A stretch of DNA of 64,000 nt, taken from Paucibacter_B soli. GTDB taxonomy: Bacteria; Pseudomonadota; Gammaproteobacteria; Burkholderiales; Burkholderiaceae_C. A program made the position numbers and the translations under genes. Below are positions 1-7,267 of the stretch, in pieces. The DNA lies in the NCBI RefSeq assembly GCF_037482845.1, contig NZ_JBBHJW010000003.1:62001-126000 (forward strand), in the 5' to 3' direction. Under the pieces are notes generated by a model, which saw only the letters and a list, made by a program, of their open reading frames with translations, was not told the DNA's origin and did not search any database. Numbering within the stretch: position 1 is the stretch's first letter; every line of letters begins with the position of its first letter.

Positions 1-279
1 CACCAGATTGCCGGTGATCTTGCTCTGTATCAGGCTGGAGCTGCTGTTGGCAAAGCTGTTCTGCAACACGCTCATCATCACCAGGCCGGGGATCAGAAAG
101 CTGGTGTAGCCCACCGAGCCATAGACCTTGACATGGTTCTCCAGCACATGGCCGAAGATCAGCAAGTACAGCACGGCGGTCAGCACCGGCGCGGCCACGG
201 TCTGGAAGCTAACCTTCCAGAAGCGCAGGATCTCCTTGTAGAACAGGGTTCGCGCTCCCTGCAGTCGAATCGCGCTCAT
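1..279 (-). CDS. ABC-2 type transporter permease, N-terminal part (cut by window edge)
   Basis: The first 93 codons of an inner-membrane permease are visible; the rest lies left of the window. The protein starts MSAIRLQGARTLFYKEILRF, a short cytoplasmic amphipathic stretch typical of ABC-2 permeases, followed by a first hydrophobic segment (APVLTAVLYLLIFG) and a second one beginning near SFLIPGLVMM. Its ATG overlaps the stop codon of the ATPase gene by 4 bp (ATGA at 276-279), so the two are almost certainly co-translated halves of one exporter. The substrate cannot be read from the sequence; family members export drugs, polysaccharides or lipids. Confidence 0.85.
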   Translation of the reverse strand, partial: MSAIRLQGARTLFYKEILRFWKVSFQTVAAPVLTAVLYLLIFGHVLENHVKVYGSVGYTSFLIPGLVMMSVLQNSFANSSSSLIQSKITGNLV

Positions 280-1235
280 TGCCCTGCTCCCTGCATGATT
301 TCGAGAAACACATCTTCCAGATCGGCGCGGCCAATCTCCAGGTCCTCGATCGGGCAGTTCGCCGCACGCAGCGTACCCAGGATGTGTTCCACCTCGGCCG
401 CGTCATGCGCCTTGATCTGCGCGATGCGCCCGGTCACGCGCGTCTGGGCAGCCAATTGCGGCGGCAGGGCGGCGTCGGTCTTGAAGCGCAACATGGTGGA
501 GGCGCGGCCGGCCAGCAGGTCGGAGGTGCGGTCAAGCGCCACGATGCGGCCCAGCTTGAGCATGGCGATGCGTTGGCACAGCGCCTCGGCCTCTTCCAGG
601 TAATGGGTGGTCAGCAGCACCGTGTGGCCCTCGCGGTTCAGGCGCGCGATGAACTGCCAGAGGGTCTGGCGCAGTTCTACGTCCACGCCGGCTGTAGGCT
701 CGTCCAGCACGATCACCGGTGGGCGATGCACCAGGGCCTGGGCCACCAGCACGCGGCGCTTCATGCCGCCCGAGAGCTGGCGCATATTGGCGTGGGCCTT
801 GTCGGCCAGGCCCAGGCATTCCAGCAGTTCGGTGATCCAGGCGCCGTTGTTGCGCACGCCGAAGTAGCCGCTCTGGATCTCGAGCGCCTCGCGCACCGAG
901 AAGAAGGGGTCGAACACCAGCTCCTGCGGCACGATGCCCAGCGACATGCGCGCCTCGGCGTAGTTGCGCACCACGTCGTGGCCATGCACCGACACGCTGC
1001 CACCGCTGGCCCGCGAGAGCCCGGCCAGGATGCTGATCAGGCTGGTCTTGCCGGCGCCGTTCGGGCCCAGCAGGCCGAAGAACTCGCCCTGCTGGATGTC
1101 GAAGGAGACGCCGTCGAGGGCGCGGACCTGGCCCCCTCGGTAGGTCTTGCTGACCTGGTCAAAACGGATTGCGGGAACGCCCGCGGGCAGGGCTGAGGGC
1201 GGGGCAATGGGCAGGGCTGGGGGGCTGGCATGCAT
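276..1235 (-). CDS. ABC transporter ATP-binding protein (exporter, YadG/NodI-like)
   Basis: This 319-residue ATPase would power the ABC-2 permease that follows it. It carries Walker A (GPNGAGKTS), the Q-loop (VPQE), the ABC signature (LSGGM), Walker B (VIVLDEPTAGVD) and the switch His (LLTTHYLEEAEAL). A C-terminal extension of about 90 residues after the cassette is usual for this exporter subfamily. The N-terminal 20 residues are Pro/Ala-rich and sit before the conserved start of the domain, so the true start may be slightly downstream. It is divergent from a TetR gene 106 bp away, which is the classic arrangement of a drug-type exporter and its repressor. Confidence 0.9.
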   Translation of the reverse strand: MHASPPALPIAPPSALPAGVPAIRFDQVSKTYRGGQVRALDGVSFDIQQGEFFGLLGPNGAGKTSLISILAGLSRASGGSVSVHGHDVVRNYAEARMSLGIVPQELVFDPFFSVREALEIQSGYFGVRNNGAWITELLECLGLADKAHANMRQLSGGMKRRVLVAQALVHRPPVIVLDEPTAGVDVELRQTLWQFIARLNREGHTVLLTTHYLEEAEALCQRIAMLKLGRIVALDRTSDLLAGRASTMLRFKTDAALPPQLAAQTRVTGRIAQIKAHDAAEVEHILGTLRAANCPIEDLEIGRADLEDVFLEIMQGAGQ

Positions 1236-1341
1236 GGGCGGCGATTGTAGGGAGGCCGCTCTTTTCCTGCTGGGCCTTGGCCAAATCCCTGGAGAGCGCG
1301 GCCGAACTGATGCCAGAATCGGCGCAGGAGATCACCCGCCC

Positions 1342-1998
1342 ATGGCCACCAAGAAGCCGCGCCGCACCGCGGAACGCATCCTCGAAGTCACGCTGGACCT
1401 GTTCAACCGCTTCGGTGAACCCAATGTATCCACCACGCTGATCTCGGCCGAGCTCAATATCAGCCCGGGCAATCTCTACTACCACTACCCGGCCAAGGAC
1501 GAGCTCATCAACGCGCTCTTCATGCGCTACGAGCGCGAACTCGAAGAGTTGCTGAGCGCCGCCGACAACGTGCGCAATGTGGAAGACGCCTGGCTGTTCT
1601 TCCATATGTTGATCGAGCTGATCTGGAAGCACCGCTTCCTCTACCGCGACCTCAACGACCTGCTCTCCAAGAACCGCAAGCTGGAGACGCATTTCCAGAG
1701 CGTGCTGCAGCACAAGGGTCAGGCCATGCGCACCGTGCTGGCCGGCCTGCAGCATGGCGGCGCGCTGCGCATGGATGCGCGCGAGGCCGGGCCCGCCGCC
1801 AACTCCATGGTGGTGCTGCTGAGCTACTGGCTCAGCTATGAATACGTGCGCGACCCGCGCCATGCGCTCGAACCCGAACGTGCCGGCGCGGCGCTGATGC
1901 GCGGCGCCTTCCATGTGCTGAGCCTGCTCCTGCCCTATCTGGAGCCGGCCTCACGCGAGCATCTGTTTGCACTCGCCGACTCATACCAACAATCCTGA
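1342..1998 (+). CDS. TetR/AcrR family transcriptional regulator
   Basis: The 218-residue protein has an N-terminal TetR helix-turn-helix (about residues 9-55) with the typical ISPGNLYYHYPAKDELINAL recognition stretch, then an all-helical ligand domain. The start chosen is the ATG of MATKKPRRTAE, preceded by a GGAG about 10 bases upstream; an open frame continues upstream but has no family-like sequence. It is divergent from the ABC exporter and probably represses it and itself; the effector is unknown. The next gene starts 12 bp after its stop. Confidence 0.9.
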   Translation: MATKKPRRTAERILEVTLDLFNRFGEPNVSTTLISAELNISPGNLYYHYPAKDELINALFMRYERELEELLSAADNVRNVEDAWLFFHMLIELIWKHRFLYRDLNDLLSKNRKLETHFQSVLQHKGQAMRTVLAGLQHGGALRMDAREAGPAANSMVVLLSYWLSYEYVRDPRHALEPERAGAALMRGAFHVLSLLLPYLEPASREHLFALADSYQQS

Positions 1999-2010
1999 AG
2001 GAGACGACCC

Positions 2011-2784
2011 ATGGCCAAGTGGACCGCATTTCCCTATGACAACGCCGCATTCATCTACGACGCTGCGTCGCTGAAGAAAAACTGGGCACGCCTGCACGCC
2101 GGCGATGCCGAACCCTGGCCCAAGGACGCGGCCGTGGTGCAGGCCTGGATCCACTTCCACGCGGGCGAGTTCCAGAAGGCCTATGAGGCCGGCCTGGCGG
2201 CCGAGGGCGCCGGCATCACGGTCGCCAACAAGGCCCAGGCCATCTACGCCAACTACCTGGAGAAGAAGGAAAAGACCAAGCTCGAAATGTTCCTGGAAGT
2301 GGCCGAGCGTGCCGACATCCAGCAGGGCAGCGAGCCCAAGAACCCGAATGCCTATTACTGGCAGGCCTATGCGATCGGCCGCTACGGCCAGGGCATCAGC
2401 GTGGCCAAGGCGCTGGCGCAGGGCCTGGGCAGCAAGGTCAAGAACGCGCTGGAAAAGGCCATCGAGCTGCAACCCAAGCACGCCGATGCGCATATCGCCC
2501 TCGGCGCCTTCCATGCCGAGGTAATCGACAAGGTGGGCAAGCTGCTGGGCAAGACCCAGGGCGCCGATACCGCCACCGGACTGAAGATGTTCGAGCAGGC
2601 CCTCAAGCTCAACCCCAGCAGCGCGATTGCGATGATCGAGCGCGCCAACGGTCTGGTCATGCTGGAGGGCGACAAGCGCATGAAGCAGGCCGAGGCCCTG
2701 TATGCCGAGGCGGCCGCCTGCACACCCATGGATGCGATGGAATGCCTGGATGTGGAACTGGCGCGCGAGGAGCTGGAGGACTGA
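2011..2784 (+). CDS. TPR-like repeat protein of unknown function
   Basis: The 257-residue protein has no signal peptide or membrane segment, so it is probably cytoplasmic. It is helical, and stretches such as NALEKAIELQPKHADAHIAL and MFEQALKLNPSSAIAMIERA have the Ala/Leu/Pro spacing of tetratricopeptide repeats, suggesting a protein-protein interaction scaffold. A strong ribosome site (AAGGAG) precedes the ATG, and the gene follows the TetR gene by only 12 bp, so they may be co-transcribed. I do not recognise a specific function. Confidence 0.75.
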   Translation: MAKWTAFPYDNAAFIYDAASLKKNWARLHAGDAEPWPKDAAVVQAWIHFHAGEFQKAYEAGLAAEGAGITVANKAQAIYANYLEKKEKTKLEMFLEVAERADIQQGSEPKNPNAYYWQAYAIGRYGQGISVAKALAQGLGSKVKNALEKAIELQPKHADAHIALGAFHAEVIDKVGKLLGKTQGADTATGLKMFEQALKLNPSSAIAMIERANGLVMLEGDKRMKQAEALYAEAAACTPMDAMECLDVELAREELED

Positions 2785-2892
2785 ACGAGGACCAGCCCCT
2801 AGTCTGACGATCCGAAGGGGCGGCGGCTCCGTAGCAATTCGCAGGGCTCAGGACTAATCTTGATCACCCTCAAGCAGTACCGGGAGCCGCCC

Positions 2893-3312
2893 ATGAAGCC
2901 CATCGTTCTCATGATCTTGCTGGCCGGCAGCGCCATGGCGCAGAGCGGCACAGGCAGCAGCAGCAGTTCCGACGCCGCCATCGAGGCCAGGCAACGCGTC
3001 GATTGCGCAATCAGCAAGCATGCCGGCAGCCGGCCCGATGCACCCAGGCCGCGCGGCTATATGAACACCGAGGCCACCGACTACGACAACCCCAGCTACG
3101 AGTACTCGCCCTGCAGCGATGCCGAGTACGGCGAGTACAAGAACCTGTTCGACCCGGCCCGCATGCTGCGCGAATCACCGTCGGCCGCGGGCCGCAGCAG
3201 CCCGGCCCAGGAACGCGCCCTGGTGATACGCGAACTGCAGCGCGCGCGTCAGGCCGGGGAGCTGAATTGGGCGGACCTGGAAATCGGCCTGCCCATCAAG
3301 ACAGCGCCCTGA
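2893..3312 (+). CDS. Small secreted protein with a CSD...DPAR...AAGR motif (paralogue of the next gene)
   Basis: The start at MKPIVLMILLAGSAMAQ gives a clear signal peptide of about 17 residues; an in-frame start 33 bp upstream would spoil it. The mature protein (about 120 residues) has two Cys, a Tyr-rich middle and the block CSDAEYGEYKNLFDPAR followed by PSAAGR. The downstream gene has the same block (CSDSQYNTYLASVDPAR, PTAAGR), so the two are paralogues. The C-terminal helix (ERALVIRELQRARQAGEL) resembles the DUF4148 helix of small secreted Burkholderiales proteins; that resemblance is an inference. Function unknown, probably periplasmic with one disulfide. Confidence 0.7.
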   Translation: MKPIVLMILLAGSAMAQSGTGSSSSSDAAIEARQRVDCAISKHAGSRPDAPRPRGYMNTEATDYDNPSYEYSPCSDAEYGEYKNLFDPARMLRESPSAAGRSSPAQERALVIRELQRARQAGELNWADLEIGLPIKTAP

Positions 3313-3504
3313 GCTGCCGCAACAAGGCGCGCAAGGCAAGCGCATTAATTCACGTTTTCACCCGACTGATCTCGCGATCCACCCCCGCAGTCACGGATGG
3401 CAATCCGTCGGCCGCGGGGCTAAGCTACGTGCCATGTGCTGGGCCTCAACGCATCGACATCCGGCACCGGCATTCCTTTCACTCACCGCGAGACAAGGTT
3501 GAAT

Positions 3505-3852
3505 ATGAAGCACGCCCTGATTGCCCTGATCCTGGCCCCCCTGGCCGCTGCCTCCTGGGCCAGCAACCAGGAAGCCAATGCCCTGCGCGCCGAGTGCGCC
3601 GCCAAGTACAGCCCGGTGGCCGAGGCCACGGCGTCGAACGAATACCAGTTCGTCTACAAGAAGGGCGACTACCGCGGCGAGAAGCACAACGGCAAGGTCG
3701 TGGGCTGCTCCGACTCGCAGTACAACACCTACCTGGCCAGCGTGGACCCGGCACGCGTGATGTCGGCCAACCCGACCGCCGCCGGCCGCCCCAATATCAA
3801 GCCCAATATCAAGCCCAACCTGGCCGGCGAAGCCGCCAAGGGCAGCAAGTAA
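3505..3852 (+). CDS. Small secreted protein with a CSD...DPAR...AAGR motif and a Lys/Pro/Asn repeat tail
   Basis: A signal peptide (MKHALIALILAPLAAASWAS) leads a mature protein of about 95 residues. Two Cys residues, one near the mature N-terminus (RAECAAKY) and one in GCSDSQYNTY, match the two Cys of the preceding paralogue in order and context, which suggests a conserved disulfide. After the DPAR and PTAAGR blocks the tail carries a short tandem repeat (PNIKPNIKPN). A strong rho-independent terminator lies 36 bp after the stop. The 192-bp gap from its paralogue suggests separate promoters. Function unknown. Confidence 0.75.
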   Translation: MKHALIALILAPLAAASWASNQEANALRAECAAKYSPVAEATASNEYQFVYKKGDYRGEKHNGKVVGCSDSQYNTYLASVDPARVMSANPTAAGRPNIKPNIKPNLAGEAAKGSK

Positions 3853-3888
3853 GCCGCGCGAGGGCGTCAGGCTCGCATGCACGGAAGG

Positions 3889-3922
3889 AACCGAATCGGC
3901 GCCAGGTCGATTCGGTTTTTTT
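3889..3922 (+). terminator. Rho-independent terminator
   Basis: A perfect 10-bp inverted repeat, AACCGAATCG (3889-3898) and CGATTCGGTT (3908-3917), with a 9-base loop, runs into a T tract ending at 3922. It ends transcription of the small secreted protein gene just upstream. Confidence 0.9.
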
Positions 3923-3973
3923 GTATCCACCCAGCAAGGCCCGAGGATCCGGCTCCGCCGGTCCTGCGGGCCT

Positions 3974-4011
3974 GCCCCCTTGAGGGGGCGCGCGAAGCGC
4001 GTAGGGGGTGG
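3974..4011 (+). repeat. 38-bp GC-rich palindromic repeat, copy A
   Basis: This 38-bp unit contains two nested palindromes: GCCCCCTTGAGGGGGC and GCGCGAAGCGCG, followed by GTAGGGGGTGG. A copy with one difference lies at 5788-5825 in the opposite orientation. Upstream flanks (CCGGCTC, GCCGG, CTGC) are also partly shared. The unit sits 3 bp beyond the stop codon of the wax synthase gene. It resembles dispersed intergenic repeats placed at gene ends, and could fold as a terminator or mRNA 3'-end stabiliser. Confidence 0.8.
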
Positions 4012-4013
4012 GC

Positions 4014-5432
4014 CTACTCCTCACCCCAGGGCAGCATGAGGGCGAGCATGAGCAGCTTGTTGAACTCGGGCGCAAAGCGCTTGATGATGGCCTCGGGGTC
4101 GGGGCAGAGCTTGCTGTCGGTGATGAGGCCGAACTGCACATGGCCGGCATAGGTGAGTATGCTGACGCCAACGCCGATATCGCCAGATTGCGGCACCCAG
4201 AACATCACCCGCTCCACCGTCGAGCCGCAGAACTTCAGCGCCTGGGCCGGGCCGGGCACATTGGTCATCACCGCGGTGGCCTTCTTGGCGAAGATGTTCA
4301 GCATCGCATGCTGCACCGGCTTGATCAGCAGGCCGGCCACACTCAAGAGCCCGAAGGCCATGATGGGCTGAAAGCTGCCCTTGAGCTCCTGCATGCGCGA
4401 GCGCACGGCGTAAAGCCGCTCTACCGGGTTCTCGATGCCGATCGGCAGCACCAGCGGCACCAGGCCGAAGCGGTTGCCCAGCTGATAGGCTTTTTCCAGC
4501 GGCCGCAGGTTCACCGGCACCATGGCGCGGATTTCCTGCCCGGCCACCTCATCGCCCTTGTCCATCAGATAACGACCGATCGCCCCGGCCACGCAGGACA
4601 AGAGCACATCGTTGACCGAGCAATTCAGCGCCTTGCCCACCGCCTTCACCGCGTCCAGCGGCAGCGCATCGTCCCAGGCCACGCGCTTGTGCGTGCCCGG
4701 CTTGCCCTTGAGGCGGGTATGCGAATCGTCGCTCATGAGCGCAAAGGCGGCCACATCGCTGACCGCCTGGTAGCCCATGCGCGCGGCGTGCAGCGAGCTG
4801 TCGAGCGGATGCTCCGGGTGCATCACCATGTCCACCGACTTGGCCATGCCCGCGCCGGCCATGCCTATGGCCTTGATGGTCAGGTCGCTGATGGGCTTGA
4901 GCAGTGCGTCGGTGATCCAGTCCTGGTCGTCGCGCGGCTGCTGCCGGCGCTTGGGCGGTGCCTTGCCACCGTCGGTGATCGAAAGCGTGACCGCCATCAG
5001 CGCGATGCCGTCGGCAATGCAATGGTGGATGCGCGCGATCAGCACGCTGCCGCCATCGAAATCCTCAACGAGTTGAAACTCCCACAGCGGGCGGCGCGGG
5101 TCCAGCGGCGTGGCCGCCAGCTCGCCCACGCGATCCTGCAGGGCCGCCTGCAAGGACTGACCCCTGGCGGGCGTGATGTGGCTGGCGCGCACATGCTGCT
5201 CGATGTCGAAGTCGGCGTCCTCCACCCATTGCGCGCCCAGCGTGTCTTCCACCACCTTCTGGCGAAAGCGGGTGTATTGCAGCAGGGTCTGCTCGATGCG
5301 CTTGCGCAGGGCGTCGAGCTTGATGCTCGGGCGTATGAACCAGACGCCGACGATCATCATCAGATTCGCCTCGGTGTCCATGCGCAACCAGGCGGTGTCC
5401 ACCTTGGACATGCGTTGTACGGCCAGTACCAA
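4014..5432 (-). CDS. Wax ester synthase / diacylglycerol acyltransferase (WS/DGAT family)
   Basis: The 472-residue enzyme matches the bacterial WS/DGAT family, which joins fatty acyl-CoA to a long-chain alcohol or diacylglycerol to make wax ester or triacylglycerol at the inner membrane. The catalytic HHxxxDG motif is present (HHCIADG, residues 136-142), as is a later NVPGPA block typical of the family. The chosen start is a TTG with a good Shine-Dalgarno (GGAG, 7-base spacing); an ATG at 5411 is the alternative and loses only 7 residues. It is divergent from the acyl-CoA-binding protein gene, which would supply its substrate. Confidence 0.92.
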   Translation of the reverse strand: MVLAVQRMSKVDTAWLRMDTEANLMMIVGVWFIRPSIKLDALRKRIEQTLLQYTRFRQKVVEDTLGAQWVEDADFDIEQHVRASHITPARGQSLQAALQDRVGELAATPLDPRRPLWEFQLVEDFDGGSVLIARIHHCIADGIALMAVTLSITDGGKAPPKRRQQPRDDQDWITDALLKPISDLTIKAIGMAGAGMAKSVDMVMHPEHPLDSSLHAARMGYQAVSDVAAFALMSDDSHTRLKGKPGTHKRVAWDDALPLDAVKAVGKALNCSVNDVLLSCVAGAIGRYLMDKGDEVAGQEIRAMVPVNLRPLEKAYQLGNRFGLVPLVLPIGIENPVERLYAVRSRMQELKGSFQPIMAFGLLSVAGLLIKPVQHAMLNIFAKKATAVMTNVPGPAQALKFCGSTVERVMFWVPQSGDIGVGVSILTYAGHVQFGLITDSKLCPDPEAIIKRFAPEFNKLLMLALMLPWGEE

Positions 5433-5530
5433 GTTCGTTCTCCTGTTGACTTCTAGAGTTTGCGCACCAGAGCTTGCTGGTTAACATCCGCTGACTCGCA
5501 CCCGATTGTCACCAGTACTGAGGAGCCATG

Positions 5531-5782
5531 ATGAGCCTGAATGAGCAATTCGAAGCCGCTGTTGCAGCATCCAAACAACTGCCCGAGCGCCCCGACAACA
5601 TGACCCTGCTGAAGATCTACGCGCTCTACAAGCAGGGCAGCAGCGGCGATGTGGAGGGCTCGCGCCCCGGCTTCACCGATATGGTGGGCCGCGCCAAGTA
5701 CGACGCCTGGGCCGCGCTCAAGGGCACTTCGGCCGACGAGGCCAAGCAGCAGTACGTCGATCTGATCGAGTCGCTCAAGTAA
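5531..5782 (+). CDS. Acyl-CoA-binding protein (ACBP)
   Basis: An 83-residue four-helix ACBP that binds long-chain acyl-CoA esters in the cytoplasm. The family hallmarks YALYKQGSSGD and the later AKYDAWAALKG-type stretch are present, and the length is standard. Two adjacent ATGs exist (5528 and 5531); the second sits 5 bases after GGAG and is preferred over the first, which is only 2 bases away. The gene is divergent from the WS/DGAT gene across 95 bp, so the two likely share a regulatory region and act together in storage-lipid synthesis. Confidence 0.93.
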   Translation: MSLNEQFEAAVAASKQLPERPDNMTLLKIYALYKQGSSGDVEGSRPGFTDMVGRAKYDAWAALKGTSADEAKQQYVDLIESLK

Positions 5783-5787
5783 ACAGA

Positions 5788-5825
5788 CCACCCCCTACGC
5801 GCTGCGCGCGCCCCCTCAAGGGGGC
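5788..5825 (-). repeat. 38-bp GC-rich palindromic repeat, copy B
   Basis: Reading the minus strand, this segment repeats the 38-bp unit at 3974-4011 with one base changed in the inner palindrome (GCGCGCAGCGCG). It begins 6 bp after the ACBP stop codon. Copies A and B are inverted with respect to each other and bracket the WS/DGAT-ACBP gene pair. In the sequence up to the next gene there is a further palindrome (GCCGGCTCTGCCGGGC on the minus strand), partly shared with copy A. Confidence 0.8.
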
Positions 5826-5877
5826 GGTACCGGCAGCCCGGCAGAGCCGGCGCTGCGGTACCCGCCAGGGAACAGCC

Positions 5878-6204
5878 TCAGCCCATCTTCTTCTTGCTGG
5901 ACTTCCTGGCGCCGGCCCCGGCCAGCAATTGGTCCAGCTCCTTCTGGATCTCGCCCTCGATGGTGGAGCGGAAGGCGCCCAGCAGCAGGCCCAGCCTGGC
6001 GTGCAGATCGAAGTGGTCGGCCGCCACGATCAGCTCGCCCTTCACGCCCGAGCGCGTGAACTCCACCGTGTCGCTGGTCTCGCCCTCCAGCACCGTGCAT
6101 TCCATGTCGAACTTGTCCTCCACCTGCTCGGCCCAGGCCCAGGCAATTTCGCGCGCCTTCTTCAGGCCCAGGGCATGTTCACGGTGGATGCGGATCTCGG
6201 CCAT
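5878..6204 (-). CDS. Polyhydroxyalkanoic acid system (PHA granule-associated) family protein
   Basis: This 108-residue protein fits the small PHA-granule/PHA-system family found in PHB-making proteobacteria: it opens MAEIRIHREHALGLKKAREI, has the central V-EFTRSGVKGELIVAADHFD beta region, and ends with a Lys-rich tail (ARKSSKKKMG). The exact biochemical role of the family is not established. A strong AAGGAG six bases before the ATG sets the start. Its first 26 bp overlap the end of the aminopeptidase gene, making it the last member of an overlapping three-gene chain. Confidence 0.85.
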   Translation of the reverse strand: MAEIRIHREHALGLKKAREIAWAWAEQVEDKFDMECTVLEGETSDTVEFTRSGVKGELIVAADHFDLHARLGLLLGAFRSTIEGEIQKELDQLLAGAGARKSSKKKMG

Positions 6205-7267
6205 CGGTGGCTCCTTGTTCTGACGATGCCTGCAACTCTAAGCGACGCTGCGGCTTGGCCAGCGCGGCCAGGCGCCGCACCTCGGCATAGAAGCGCGGCC
6301 AGTCGCCGTCCAGCCGGGCATGCAGGCGCTCGAACTGCGGCGTGAGTTCGTTGTAGGCGCCCAGCAGCGCCAGGCTGGCGTTGTTGACACTGGCGTACCA
6401 GGCGTCGTAGCCGGCATGACCGCCCCATTGCTCGCGCTTGAGCCGTTCGTATTCGGCTCGCAGCTCGGCCAGCAGGCCCTGCTTGGCCGCGCGCTTGTCG
6501 GCGTCGGGCCGCGTCGAGGCATAGAGTGCCGCCAGGCGCTCGCGGTAGCGCAGATTCAGCGCCAGGAAGTCGCGCCGCCGTGCATCGCCCTGGCGGTACT
6601 GCGCCAGGGCCTCGGCCCGGGGCTGCTGGCCCAGCCAGCGCTGCGCGCCCAGGCGTTCCACCGCGGTGGCAAAGCTTTCGTTGAACACCGTGTCATCGGC
6701 GGCATAGGCCACCTGGTGCGCCAACTCATGAAACACCATGCGCGCCAGCTCACCTTCGGGGTAGGCAATGAAGGTGTTGAGCAAAGGGTCGCCGCCCAGC
6801 CAGCCGCTCCAGCCCAGGGTGGAATAGGCGGGCACGCCGTAGACGCTGACCTCCAGGCCCTGGGCGCGCAGCTCGGCCGCAAAGGCATCGGCCCGCGCAC
6901 GCTCGAAGTAGCCGCGGTAGCTCACGCAGCCCATCACCGGAAAGCACCATTGCTGCAGGCTCAGGCTCAGCTCGGGCGCCGCCACCACATTCCAGACCGC
7001 GGCGCCACGCTGCAGATCGGCGTAGCGGCGGTAGCTGTTGTTGTCGGGCAGCTTGAGCTCGCGCACCGAGAACTCGCGCAGGCGCTGGCTCAAGAGCAGG
7101 CGCTCCCGCAGCACGGGCTGGAGATCGGGCTGGGCCAACCAGTCGTCCACCGGCCTGGCGGCAGCGACCAGGCGCAGATGGCCGGCCACGGAATGGCCCA
7201 GGTAGCCCAGCTCGGCGCAGCCGCTCAGCAGCACCGCAGCGGCCAGCGCCAGCGTGCTGCGCCTCAC
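6179..7267 (-). CDS. Putative aminopeptidase, lipoprotein, zinc-dependent (HExxH)
   Basis: The 362-residue protein belongs to the putative aminopeptidase family first annotated as DUF2265/COG4324. It carries a lipoprotein signal (LLSGC, Cys17) and the zinc motif HELAH (residues 180-184), with a downstream NESFAT that could supply the third ligand. It would act at the periplasmic face of a membrane. The start is a GTG that overlaps the stop of the molybdopterin enzyme gene (GTGA, 7264-7267), which suggests translational coupling. Substrate is unknown. Confidence 0.87.
   Translation of the reverse strand: MRRSTLALAAAVLLSGCAELGYLGHSVAGHLRLVAAARPVDDWLAQPDLQPVLRERLLLSQRLREFSVRELKLPDNNSYRRYADLQRGAAVWNVVAAPELSLSLQQWCFPVMGCVSYRGYFERARADAFAAELRAQGLEVSVYGVPAYSTLGWSGWLGGDPLLNTFIAYPEGELARMVFHELAHQVAYAADDTVFNESFATAVERLGAQRWLGQQPRAEALAQYRQGDARRRDFLALNLRYRERLAALYASTRPDADKRAAKQGLLAELRAEYERLKREQWGGHAGYDAWYASVNNASLALLGAYNELTPQFERLHARLDGDWPRFYAEVRRLAALAKPQRRLELQASSEQGATDGRDPHPP

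Noticed and set aside
3974..5825. The inverted 38-bp repeats as ends of an insertion sequence
   Set aside because: No transposase lies between them and no target duplication was seen; intergenic repeats at gene ends explain them better for now.
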